Shown here piece by piece: positions 47,205 through 55,328 of a stretch of DNA of 64,000 nucleotides. This DNA is from Pseudomonas thivervalensis (GTDB lineage Bacteria; Pseudomonadota; Gammaproteobacteria; Pseudomonadales; Pseudomonadaceae), in NCBI RefSeq assembly GCF_001269655.1, contig NZ_LHVE01000007.1, forward strand, positions 682,001 to 746,000. Direction: 5' to 3'. Both the position numbers and the translations under genes were made by a program. Positions within the stretch are counted from its first letter, which is position 1. Every line of letters starts with the position of its first letter. The notes under the pieces were generated by a model. The model saw nothing but the letters and a program-made list of their open reading frames with translations, was not told the DNA's origin and did not search any database.

Positions 47205-49672
47205 TGATTTTTCGCCAGGCCCTCAAGGCCCTGCTCAGCCATTGGCGCCAGCACCCGGTGCAGTTCTTCAGCGTGTTGACTGGCCTCTGGCTCGCCACCA
47301 GCCTGCTCACCGGCGTGCAAGCGCTGAATAGTCAGGCCCGGGACAGCTACGCCCGGGCCAGCCAACTGATCGGCGGCGAACCCCAGGCCAGCCTCACTGC
47401 ACCCGGTGGCGGCACCTTCCCTCAGCAATGGTTTGTCGATTTGCGGCGTCAGGGCTGGCCGGTGTCGCCGGTGTTGCAGGCCCGGGTGCTGCTCAAGGGC
47501 CACGAGGACCAGCGCCTGCAACTGATGGGCATCGATCCGGTGTCGCTACCTCCCGGTGCGGCACTGGCGGGGCAGGCGAGGGAGATGACCGAGGTGGTGG
47601 AATTCTTTACCGAGCCCGGCCGCACCTGGGTCGCCCCGCAGACCTTGCAGGCACTCGGGCTGATGGAGGGCGACCAGCCTCGCACAATCGATGGGCGACC
47701 GCTGCCGCCGCTGCATGTCCAAGTGGACATGGCGCCGGGCGTGATGTTGATGGACATCGGTTTTGCCCAAGCGGTACTCGGGTTGCCAGACCAGCTGTCG
47801 CGGCTGCTGTTACCCGCCACGTTCAGCGCCGTGTTGCCGGAGGCGTTCAACGATCGGCTGCAATTCAAGCGCGCCGATGAAGAAAACAACCTGTCGCGCC
47901 TGACCGAAAGTTTCCACTTGAACCTCGACGCTTTGGGGGTTTTATCCTTCGTGGTGGGGCTGTTCATCGTTCACGCGGCCATCGGCCTTGCCCTCGAACA
48001 GCGCCGCAGTCTGTTGCGAACCCTGCGGGCCTGTGGCGTCAGTGCGCGGGTGCTGGTCGCCAGCCTGGCGATTGAGTTGGGCGGGTTGGCCTTGCTCGGT
48101 GGGATCGCCGGGGTGCTCAGCGGCTACTGGCTGGCGAGTCTGTTGTTGCCCGATGTCGCGGCGAGCCTGCGAGGGTTGTACGGTGCCGAAGTGGCCGGAC
48201 ACCTGAATCTCAGCATTGCGTGGTGGCTCAGCGGTGTCGGCCTGAGCCTGCTCGGTGCGCTGCTGGCCGGCGCCGATAGCTTGCTGCGGGCGGCGCGCCT
48301 GCCCTTGCTGGCGCTGGCCAACCCCCAGGCCTGGCATCAGGCCCATGGGCGCTGGCTGCGACGTCAGCGTTGGGTGGCGACAGTGGCGGCGTTGATTGGC
48401 GCATCGGCGTTGGTCTGGGGCGATAGCCTGGCCAGCGGTTTTGTCCTGATGACCGCCTTGTTGCTGGGCGCGGCGCTGGCCTTGCCGGTGTTGCTCAGCA
48501 GCGTGCTGACGTGGCTGCTGCGCCGCAGCCGCTCGGTGCTCGGGCAATGGTTTATCGCCGATTGCCGCCAGCAATTACCGGCACTGAGCCTGGCCCTGAT
48601 GGCCTTGCTGCTGGCGTTGGCGGCGAACATCGGCGCTGGCAGCATGACCGCCGGTTTCCGCCAGACCTTCAGCAACTGGCTGGAACAACGGCTGACCGCC
48701 GAGTTGTACATCAGCCCGCAAACCCCGGCTCAGGCGGAAGAACTGTACGTCTGGCTCAAGCAGCAACCGACGATCAGTGCCGTCGTCCCTCTCTGGCAAG
48801 TCTCGATTCCGTTGCGGGGCTGGCCGACGGATGTCCACGGCATCATCGACCATCCCCACTACCGCCAGCATTGGCCGCTGCTGGAGTCCGATGGTGACAA
48901 GCCTTGGGAGCAACTGGCCAGCGCTGACACCCTCATGCTCAGCGAACAACTGGCCCGGCGCCTCAACGTGAGCATCGGCGATCAATTGACCCTCTCGACG
49001 CCGCAAGGGCCATGGGCGCTGCGCATCGTCGGCATCTACGCCGACTACGGCAATCCCAAGGGGCATGTGCTGGTCAACGCCGATCATTTGCTGGCGCACT
49101 GGCCACAGTTGACGCCGAACCGTTTCAACCTGCGCATCGAACCGCCCGCGATCCCGGCGCTGCTGACGGCACTGCAGGGACGGTTCAGCCTGGATGACAG
49201 TCGCATCGTCGATCAGGCGCGGCTCAAGGGGTGGTCGACCCAGGTGTTCGAGCGCACCTTCGCCGCGACCGCGGCCCTCAACAGCCTGACCCTGGCGGTG
49301 GCTGGGGTGGCGTTGTTCATCAGTCTGCTGACCCAGAGTCAGAGTCGCCTCGGCCAGTTGGCGCCGCTGTGGGCGCTGGGGGTGACGCGTCGGCAGCTGA
49401 TGTTGCTCAACCTCGGCCAGACTTGGCTACTGGCGTTGCTGACTTTGGTCCTGGCCTTGCCGCTGGGCATCGCCCTGGCCTGGTGCCTGGACGCGGTGAT
49501 CAACGTGCAGGCCTTCGGCTGGCGCCTGCCGTTGCGGGTGTTCCCGTTGCAGTTGGCGCAGTTGCTGGCCCTGGCGATGCTCGCCACGCTGCTGGCATCG
49601 GCCTGGCCGCTGTATGCGTTGTACCGCGCGCAGCCGGCGGATTTGCTGAGGACCTTCGCCCATGAAGATTAA
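47204..49672 (+). CDS. FtsX-like ABC transporter permease, two-domain
   Basis: About 822 aa with two FtsX repeats. Helix 1 near the N-terminus and a periplasmic domain lead to a first helix group (residues about 245-440, LGVLSFVVGLFIVHAAIGLALEQRRSLLRTLRACG), then a second periplasmic domain and the C-terminal helix group (VAGVALFISLLTQSQSRLGQLAPLWALGVTRRQLMLLN). In Agrobacterium-type att loci the permease is two genes (attF, attG); here they form one. ATG at 47204 overlaps the ATPase stop by one base; a GTG at 47201 is equally possible. Confidence 0.83.
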   Translation: MIFRQALKALLSHWRQHPVQFFSVLTGLWLATSLLTGVQALNSQARDSYARASQLIGGEPQASLTAPGGGTFPQQWFVDLRRQGWPVSPVLQARVLLKGHEDQRLQLMGIDPVSLPPGAALAGQAREMTEVVEFFTEPGRTWVAPQTLQALGLMEGDQPRTIDGRPLPPLHVQVDMAPGVMLMDIGFAQAVLGLPDQLSRLLLPATFSAVLPEAFNDRLQFKRADEENNLSRLTESFHLNLDALGVLSFVVGLFIVHAAIGLALEQRRSLLRTLRACGVSARVLVASLAIELGGLALLGGIAGVLSGYWLASLLLPDVAASLRGLYGAEVAGHLNLSIAWWLSGVGLSLLGALLAGADSLLRAARLPLLALANPQAWHQAHGRWLRRQRWVATVAALIGASALVWGDSLASGFVLMTALLLGAALALPVLLSSVLTWLLRRSRSVLGQWFIADCRQQLPALSLALMALLLALAANIGAGSMTAGFRQTFSNWLEQRLTAELYISPQTPAQAEELYVWLKQQPTISAVVPLWQVSIPLRGWPTDVHGIIDHPHYRQHWPLLESDGDKPWEQLASADTLMLSEQLARRLNVSIGDQLTLSTPQGPWALRIVGIYADYGNPKGHVLVNADHLLAHWPQLTPNRFNLRIEPPAIPALLTALQGRFSLDDSRIVDQARLKGWSTQVFERTFAATAALNSLTLAVAGVALFISLLTQSQSRLGQLAPLWALGVTRRQLMLLNLGQTWLLALLTLVLALPLGIALAWCLDAVINVQAFGWRLPLRVFPLQLAQLLALAMLATLLASAWPLYALYRAQPADLLRTFAHED

Positions 49673-50732
49673 AATCGGCGTGTTGCTGCTGGCGTTGCTC
49701 AGCGGATGTGATGACTCAGCGCCGGTGCAAAAGGGCTTTGCCGGCCTCGGCGACTCGGCCGTCGCGTTCACGCCGGTGGTGCCTGGCCGGCCGTTCAGTT
49801 TTCCGGCCGACCACGGCGTCCATGAAGGTTTCCGTATCGAGTGGTGGTACGTCACCGCCAATCTCAAGGACGCCCAGGGCCGGGACTTCGGTGTGCAATG
49901 GACGCTGTTTCGTAGCGCCTTGAATGCCGCGCCCCAGGCCAGCGGCTGGCGCAACCAGACGATCTGGCTCGGCCACGCGGCGGTCACCTCCGCCAGCGTG
50001 CACCATGCCGCCGAGCGCTATGCGCGGGGTGGGGTGGGGCAGGCCGGGGTGCAGGCGGCGCCCTTCGAGGCCTGGATCGATGACTGGCAATTCAGCACCC
50101 AGGCCTCAGCGGCCGAGCCGTTGGCGAACCTGCAATTGAAGGCTCGCGACCGACGCTTCAGCTATGCCTTGCGGCTGACGTCGAACCGTCCGCTGGTGTT
50201 GCAGGGCGAGCAAGGTTTCAGCCAGAAATCCGAACAGGGGCAGGCGTCGTATTACTACAGCCAGCCGTTTTTCCAGGCCCGTGGTGAACTGGAAATCGAC
50301 GGTCAGCGCTACACGGTCAGCGGCCCGGCCTGGCTCGACCGCGAATGGAGCAGCCAGCCCCTGACCGCTAACCAGACTGGCTGGGACTGGTTCTCCCTGC
50401 ACCTGGACAACGGTGAGCAACTGATGCTCTACCGCATGCGCCACAAGAACGGCGCGCCCTACCTCACGGGCACGTGGATCGATGTCCAGGGCCGGGCGCA
50501 AACCCTGCACGCCGGGGAGATCAGCCTTGTGCCATTGGACACCGCCAACGTCTCCGGGCGCTCGATGCCGGTACGCTGGGCCATCAAGATCCCCGGCAAG
50601 CAACTCGACGTCATCACCCAGTCACTCAATCCCAATGCCTGGATGGACCTGCGCATTCCCTATTGGGAGGGACCGGTGCGACTCAGTGGCAACCAGGGCG
50701 GCACGGGTTACCTGGAAATGACCGGCTACTGA
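49662..50732 (+). CDS. AttH-like lipocalin-fold lipoprotein (CrtC/AttH family)
   Basis: 356-aa predicted lipoprotein: MKIKIGVLLLALLSGC with Cys16. The body matches the AttH / hydroxyneurosporene synthase (CrtC-like, PF07143) family: FPADHGVHEGFRIEWWYVTANL, FGVQWTLFRSAL, SGPAWLDREWSSQPL and GWDWFSLHLDNGEQLMLYRMR. It overlaps the permease gene by 11 bases, so it is one functional unit with the transporter, perhaps the periplasmic or outer-membrane partner handling a hydrophobic ligand (inference). Confidence 0.85.
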   Translation: MKIKIGVLLLALLSGCDDSAPVQKGFAGLGDSAVAFTPVVPGRPFSFPADHGVHEGFRIEWWYVTANLKDAQGRDFGVQWTLFRSALNAAPQASGWRNQTIWLGHAAVTSASVHHAAERYARGGVGQAGVQAAPFEAWIDDWQFSTQASAAEPLANLQLKARDRRFSYALRLTSNRPLVLQGEQGFSQKSEQGQASYYYSQPFFQARGELEIDGQRYTVSGPAWLDREWSSQPLTANQTGWDWFSLHLDNGEQLMLYRMRHKNGAPYLTGTWIDVQGRAQTLHAGEISLVPLDTANVSGRSMPVRWAIKIPGKQLDVITQSLNPNAWMDLRIPYWEGPVRLSGNQGGTGYLEMTGY

Positions 50733-50797
50733 GAATCGCTGGAACTCCCCGCGAATGCCGACCCTCATAGCTTATGAATGTCTCGCAGGAGCCCGTC

Positions 50798-51040
50798 ATG
50801 AGCGATGACCTCAAACTTCCGTCGCTGGCCGACTGGCAGCGGCTGTTCGACGACAAGGCCTACTGGCAGCAGTCCCCCGATGCCCACTTCACTGAGCTGA
50901 TGCGGGTGGCCAATGACCTGTTTGGCCAGGGCGCTATCGACCTGGCGCGTTGGCAGGATTTGAAGACCCAGGCCGAGCAACTACACCAGCGCTCTCCGGA
51001 TGCCAATGTCGCTGAAGAAGTTGCCGACCCCGATGCCTGA
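50798..51040 (+). CDS. Small hypothetical protein, 80 aa
   Basis: Acidic soluble protein starting at the ATG at 50798, preceded by GCAGGAGCCCGTC. Begins MSDDLKLPSLADWQRLFDDK, mostly helical (HFTELMRVANDLFGQGAIDLARWQDLKTQAEQ). I do not recognise a family. It follows the AttH-like gene by 65 bases on the same strand. Confidence 0.6.
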   Translation: MSDDLKLPSLADWQRLFDDKAYWQQSPDAHFTELMRVANDLFGQGAIDLARWQDLKTQAEQLHQRSPDANVAEEVADPDA

Positions 51041-51065
51041 ATCCCGAAGATCCAAGGAGTTCGCC

Positions 51066-51239
51066 ATGAAGCACAACCCCGATCAAACCCGGTCCAACCC
51101 CGACGCTCCGGTATTGCCCGGTGAAGTGGAACGCGATAACGATGCCTTGCGGCCCAATGACCCGGCCAAGCGCAAACAGCAACACGGCGACCCTGACGCG
51201 GGGGACACCGATGCGCAAAAAACCGGACGGCGTGGCTGA
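51066..51239 (+). CDS. Small charged hypothetical protein, 57 aa
   Basis: Starts at the ATG at 51066 with CCAAGGAGTTCGCC before it. Begins MKHNPDQTRSNPDAPVLPGE, hydrophilic with repeated Asp-Pro and ending QKTGRRG; probably disordered, like stress-associated small proteins, but function unknown. It lies 25 bases after the previous small gene, likely co-transcribed. Confidence 0.6.
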   Translation: MKHNPDQTRSNPDAPVLPGEVERDNDALRPNDPAKRKQQHGDPDAGDTDAQKTGRRG

Positions 51240-51374
51240 AGTATCACGCCGGCTGGTATTAAAAAGAGTTTTCTAATGACTGTTTTAAATTTTCCATGGC
51301 GATAACTTTTTTGTACTTGTCCATGTTTTGTATAGCTGTTTGTACAGCTATCGTATGAGTCGCCATCCAAACAC

Positions 51375-51465
51375 CGTGGCGAGGGAACTTGCTCCCGCTC
51401 GGGCGCGCAGCGGCCGCTTTTTGGGGCTGCTTCACATCCCAGCGGGAGCAAGCTCCCTCGCCACA
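51375..51465. repeat. REP doublet (type B)
   Basis: Inverted GTGGCGAGGGAACTTGCTCCC / GGGAGCAAGCTCCCTCGCCAC pair within the AT-rich gap. Confidence 0.85.
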
Positions 51466-51600
51466 GTTCGGGTTCCAGCCTCGAATATAACTGTACGAAC
51501 AGGTGAGTAATGATCCGTCGCCGGCAGTTACAAACGAAGATAAACAATTATTTAAACAGTCTCCCGGACATATTCTGAAAGTTCCATTATTATTGTGCCC

Positions 51601-51663
51601 GTTCGCCCAGTGTCAGGCTCTTTACCAGTGCATGGATTGCCGAGGCCGTCGCACTGGGCGAAC
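51601..51663. repeat. 12-bp perfect inverted repeat
   Basis: GTTCGCCCAGTG (51601-51612) and CACTGGGCGAAC (51652-51663) with a 39-base loop, flanked by ATTATTATTG on one side and CAATAATTG further on the other. Not a REP of this genome's three types; lies about 85 bases past the hcp stop. Confidence 0.8.
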
Positions 51664-51746
51664 ACCGTCCTGAATCAATAATTGTCGATTGTTTGAATGC
51701 ACATTGACCAACAGCGTTGGCCGATGCCTGAGCATTTGCCTGCGAA

Positions 51747-52265
51747 TCAACCGGCGGCCGGTGCACGCCAGTCATCGGAACCCGAGGTCCCGCTGACTTC
51801 GTGGGTCCAGGTGATCTTGCGATACGTGAAATGCACGTCTTCCAGATGGGTGAAGTGTGCGCTCTCCGGGTCCTGGCAGTTGGGCATGTAGTCCTTGATA
51901 TCGACGATGATCGCGTCCTCCAGCGTGGTGGTGTAGTAGTGCTCCTGAGTGCCGGCGGCCGAAGTGCGATACCACTGGATCTTGACTTCGGTCAGACGTT
52001 CGCCGCTCGTCAGGGCGGCCAACAGCAGTGGCGAAGCTTTGTCGAATACCTTGGTGATGACCAAGGGTTTGTGTATGCGCTGACCGGTTGGCTGACCGGA
52101 CTGAGGATCGCGGGGGATTGTCACTTGGTGCTCGAAAGCTTGCACCATGACCTGATCTTCATGACCTTCTTGGTAGGTGTTGCCCACTGAATCGGCGGTA
52201 AACGCACCGGCAGTGATCAGACCTTGTTTGGTGCCTGTAACGGACATGTACGCGGGGGTAGCCAA
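51747..52265 (-). CDS. hcp: Hcp family type VI secretion tube protein, orphan copy
   Basis: 172-aa Hcp. The whole length matches the Pseudomonas HcpA-C type: ATPAYMSVTGTKQGLITAGAF, GNTYQEGHEDQVMVQAFEH, IPRDPQSGQPTGQRIHKPLV, KVFDKASPLLL, and the end HFTHLEDVHFTYRKITWTHEV...DDWRAPAAG. The start is a TTG at 52265 in the place where close relatives have ATG, with GGAAGGAGAGC upstream. Hcp hexamers form the inner tube of the secretion system and can carry effectors. No other T6SS core gene is in the window, so it serves a system encoded elsewhere. Confidence 0.92.
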   Translation of the reverse strand: MATPAYMSVTGTKQGLITAGAFTADSVGNTYQEGHEDQVMVQAFEHQVTIPRDPQSGQPTGQRIHKPLVITKVFDKASPLLLAALTSGERLTEVKIQWYRTSAAGTQEHYYTTTLEDAIIVDIKDYMPNCQDPESAHFTHLEDVHFTYRKITWTHEVSGTSGSDDWRAPAAG

Positions 52266-52332
52266 GGAATGCTCTCCTTCCTGGATAACTAAGGGCCTGG
52301 GGCGGGAATCGCCCCGAGGTGCCCTGACGGTT

Positions 52333-52349
52333 ATCAAGCGCTATGCCAA
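52333..52349 (-). promoter_or_regulatory. Sigma-54-like promoter of hcp
   Basis: Minus strand TTGGCATAGCGCTTGAT: TGGCAT-N5-TTGA against TGGCAC-N5-TTGC. The -24 GG is kept but the -12 C is A. It is 68 bases upstream of the TTG start; hcp genes are often RpoN-controlled. Confidence 0.35.
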
Positions 52350-52562
52350 CTTCAAAAAAACGTTAAATATCAATAGGTTGATTTTATATCAGGCTGCTAT
52401 TCCCTTCAGGCGGGCAACAAAACCTACAGACGCTTGCCCGGCGCATTGCAGATATTCGTGCCCCACCCCGACACCACGTTACCTGGGGCAGAATGGCCGA
52501 GAAAGGCCTGCCACGCTGGGCGTTTCCCAGGCAACTTCTTGCCGTTTTCCTTCAGCTTGCTC

Positions 52563-53939
52563 CTACACACCCAACGCAGCCCTGCACTCGTCGATAGAGC
52601 GCTGTTGCGTCTGGGCATACAGCCCCAGCTCATCGATGGTGGCGCGCCCCAGTGCAGTCTCGAAGGCCTGGCGGTTGGACTGTCCGGCGTAATGACTCTG
52701 GGCGGCATCGCCGAGGTTCGACTGGAAGATGCCGGCGGCGCTGACCGGCAGGAAATCTTCGTATACCAAGGGCTCGGCGTGCAGGTATTGCTGCTCGAGC
52801 AAGTGTTCCAGGGAGACCGCTTGCTCAAGGGTGCCCTTGGCGGCGAGGCCCTTGGGCGTCGGGAAGTAACGGAAGTACGCCAGTGCCTGTTGGCGCAGCT
52901 CATCATGGCTGTCAGGGAACGCGACAAAGTGTTCGGCCATCAGCCTGTTGTAGCGCTCGGCGTTGGCTTCGTTGGGAAACTCTCCCAGCGCATCGCGCGC
53001 AGCGTTGAGCAATTGGTCATAGAGCGCGCGGCCCTTGGGCGTGAGCGCAGCGCCGCGTTGTTCGATTTCGCCGAAGCGGGCGCTGTGGCTGCCTTGAGCC
53101 TGTGGCTGATTCGTGAAGGCGACCGGTTCGTCGAGTGCCTTGAAGCTGGTCTGGCGCAGCAGGATCGGGCATTGGCGACGGGGCGGGCCTTCGATCACTG
53201 CCTTGGGGGTAATGCCATGCACGGGCATCCGGGCCTGGACGATGTCGATGTCCAGGGTGCGCGGCGTCAGGTGATTGATGTGTGGGCCCTTGAACGCCAC
53301 CACGTCGGCGATCAGGCGATGCTGGGCACTCAGTTGCCGGTATTGTTCGGCGGTGACGGTGGCGCTGTGGTGCCAGCGAAAGGTTTCCAGGGCTTGTAGG
53401 ACGAAGTCCTCAGCCTGGGCTTGTGTCAGGCCTCCCTGGCGTTCGGCCAGGTCAATGAGCTCAAGGGCGCCCGGCGTGAAGATCTGCCGTCGGTCCAACA
53501 CCGACTCGGCAAAAGCCCGGAGCTCGGCATTCTCGATCAGTTCCAGGCGCAGCAGCGAGGTAAATACCCGGAACGGGCTGACCTGCAACGCGCTTTCATG
53601 CACGGCACGAAACGCTGTGGAATGCACCGGCACTCCGGCTGGCGTGAGGTCGTAGTAGCCCACCGGCTGCATGCCCATGACCGCGAACAGCCGTCCCAGG
53701 GTCGCCAGTTCGGCGGCGGTGCCGACGCGGATCGCGCCGTGGCGTTCCAGGTCCAGGCGTTCGAATTCGCCAGTGCTGCGCAGGTGTGCGGCCAGTTCCG
53801 GCTGGTCGGCCAGGACCTGGGCGTTAGTGTGTTCCACCAGCTTCATCAGTGCGCCATACAGCGGCACCTCGTCGCGGTACATGTCGGACATCGCTCGGGA
53901 GAAGCGTTGACGGATCAGGTCGGGGCTGACGAAGCTCAT
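52563..53939 (-). CDS. hglS: 2-oxoadipate dioxygenase/decarboxylase (DUF1338, HglS)
   Basis: 458-aa non-heme Fe(II) enzyme of the VOC superfamily (formerly YdcJ/DUF1338), converting 2-oxoadipate to D-2-hydroxyglutarate in D-lysine catabolism. Candidate metal ligands H67 (LERHGAIRVG), H223 (HINHLTPR) and E291 (RFGEIEQRG) show the spacing of the ligands I recall for the P. putida enzyme. The ATG at 53939 (MSFVSPDLIRQRF) has CAGGAACTC upstream; extra upstream residues are unsupported. No other lysine-degradation gene is adjacent. About 300 bp of non-coding DNA separate it from hcp. Confidence 0.85.
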   Translation of the reverse strand: MSFVSPDLIRQRFSRAMSDMYRDEVPLYGALMKLVEHTNAQVLADQPELAAHLRSTGEFERLDLERHGAIRVGTAAELATLGRLFAVMGMQPVGYYDLTPAGVPVHSTAFRAVHESALQVSPFRVFTSLLRLELIENAELRAFAESVLDRRQIFTPGALELIDLAERQGGLTQAQAEDFVLQALETFRWHHSATVTAEQYRQLSAQHRLIADVVAFKGPHINHLTPRTLDIDIVQARMPVHGITPKAVIEGPPRRQCPILLRQTSFKALDEPVAFTNQPQAQGSHSARFGEIEQRGAALTPKGRALYDQLLNAARDALGEFPNEANAERYNRLMAEHFVAFPDSHDELRQQALAYFRYFPTPKGLAAKGTLEQAVSLEHLLEQQYLHAEPLVYEDFLPVSAAGIFQSNLGDAAQSHYAGQSNRQAFETALGRATIDELGLYAQTQQRSIDECRAALGV

Positions 53940-54065
53940 CGTAAGAGTTCCTGGCAAAGGCTGTGGGAAAGTTGGACGAAAGATCGCAGCCTTCGCCGGC
54001 TCCAGCAAACGAAGAATCTTCAGGACTTCATTCTGCCAGGGACTGATCCACCTGCTTGAGTGGAA

Positions 54066-54110
54066 GAGGGGCCGCTACGCAGCCCCGCGGGAACAAGCTC
54101 CCTCGCCACG
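54066..54110. repeat. Single type B REP arm
   Basis: GCGGGAACAAGCTCCCTCGCCAC, one arm only, between hglS and the hydrolase gene. Confidence 0.7.
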
Positions 54111-54130
54111 GGGTATTTAGTGCTCCATGA

Positions 54131-55060
54131 TCACTGCCCCAAGCCTTTGAGAAAACCGCGGTACAGTGCCGCGGTTTTCCCCGGCTGTTCAATCATCGGT
54201 AGGTGGCCGACGCCGTCCCAGATTTCTACGCGCAAGTCCGCGATGCCCTTGCTCCACACCGGCACGCTGCTGACATCGATCAACCGGTCCTGGCGGCCCC
54301 AGAGCAGCAGGGAAGGGGCGCGAATGTCGGTCAAGTAGGGTTCCATCGACGGGCTGGCGTGAAAGTCGGTGTAAATCTCCGCCAATTCTTCGCGGCGCTG
54401 CACATAACGCTCGGCCACAGCCGCTATCACCACGCCCGGCACCCAGGGCGGCGAGGCCATGGTCATTGCGTAGAACGGCAGGAATTCCTCTCGTGACTTC
54501 ATCAGGAATGGGTTACGACCGGCAGCCAGTTGGCGATCCATGTCGCTTGGCTGGGGGGCGGTGACGCCGGCCGGATTGAGCAGCGCCAAGGTCAACACGC
54601 GATCAGGCGATGTGGCCGCCAGCCATGCGGCGAGATGCCCGCCCATGGAATTACCGATCACATGGACCTTGTCCAGGCCGCAGGCGTCGAGCAATTCGAT
54701 GATTCGCCGGGCCTGGGTCGGAATATCGAAGCCGCCGCCGGCCTTGAAGCCGGTTTCGCCATGGCCGGGGAGATCGGGGATCACCACCCGATAGTCACCG
54801 ACAAAATGCCGGGCGACCCGCAGCCAGAGGTTTTTATCACCGCTGTAACCGTGCAACATCAGGATACTGGCGGACGCCTCATAAGGCCCTCCTTGCCAGG
54901 TCGACACGGTCATTTCACTGATGGGCACGGTGATTTTGCGCAACCGGTAAAGGCGTGCCTCCAAGGCCATGCCCATGTCGTAGATCACATGGCCGATGCC
55001 GGGATACGTCAACCAGCTCCAGGCGATAAGTACAGCAAGAACTGCCCACAACACCAGCAT
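54131..55060 (-). CDS. Alpha/beta hydrolase, membrane-anchored
   Basis: 309-aa hydrolase. One N-terminal membrane helix (MLVLWAVLAVLIAWSWL), then the fold with the oxyanion block LMLHGYSGDKNLW, the nucleophile elbow GNSMGGHLAA, the acid in LLWGRQDRLIDV and the histidine in GVGHLPMIEQP. Resembles lipase/esterase-type Pseudomonas hydrolases with an N-terminal anchor. Substrate unknown. Its first 80 residues include a non-conserved linker (LYRLRKITVPISEMTVS). Confidence 0.82.
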   Translation of the reverse strand: MLVLWAVLAVLIAWSWLTYPGIGHVIYDMGMALEARLYRLRKITVPISEMTVSTWQGGPYEASASILMLHGYSGDKNLWLRVARHFVGDYRVVIPDLPGHGETGFKAGGGFDIPTQARRIIELLDACGLDKVHVIGNSMGGHLAAWLAATSPDRVLTLALLNPAGVTAPQPSDMDRQLAAGRNPFLMKSREEFLPFYAMTMASPPWVPGVVIAAVAERYVQRREELAEIYTDFHASPSMEPYLTDIRAPSLLLWGRQDRLIDVSSVPVWSKGIADLRVEIWDGVGHLPMIEQPGKTAALYRGFLKGLGQ

Positions 55061-55328
55061 GTTTTGCCCTCCATGGGCTACGACAGAATGTGATCGAACG
55101 GATCAAACGGTGATCAGTGAAGTTAAACCCGTGAACATCGTTGCCCAGGGGACCTCCTTTCTGAAGGCTAAGGATTCCTTGTCATATATAGCCAAAATCC
55201 GAGCAGCGTCGCGTATTTATAGAAGAATAAATACCCCTGCATTCAGTGGTGGCTATTTGATGCTGCCCTGATAGACTCCAGGCAACCCCATCCCGATAGT
55301 TCGGGAGACCCGCGATGCAGAGGCGTCT

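Larger units (their letters stand above)
51240..51746. other. AT-rich intergenic island downstream of orphan hcp
   Basis: 507 bp with no convincing gene. It holds the perfect palindrome ATAGCTGT-TTGT-ACAGCTAT (51332-51351), a type B REP doublet (51375-51465), and a 12-bp perfect inverted repeat (51601-51663). A 61-codon minus-strand frame (51590-51775) overlaps the hcp end out of frame; I regard it as unproven. Confidence 0.6.

Noticed and set aside
51590..51775. 61-codon minus-strand gene overlapping the hcp end
   Set aside because: No ribosome site of its own, no recognisable domain, and it runs across a perfect inverted repeat; kept only as a remark in a finding.
51747..52265. Evidence for a local T6SS gene cluster
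   Set aside because: Only hcp is present; no tss, vgrG, clpV or PAAR gene was seen within the window.
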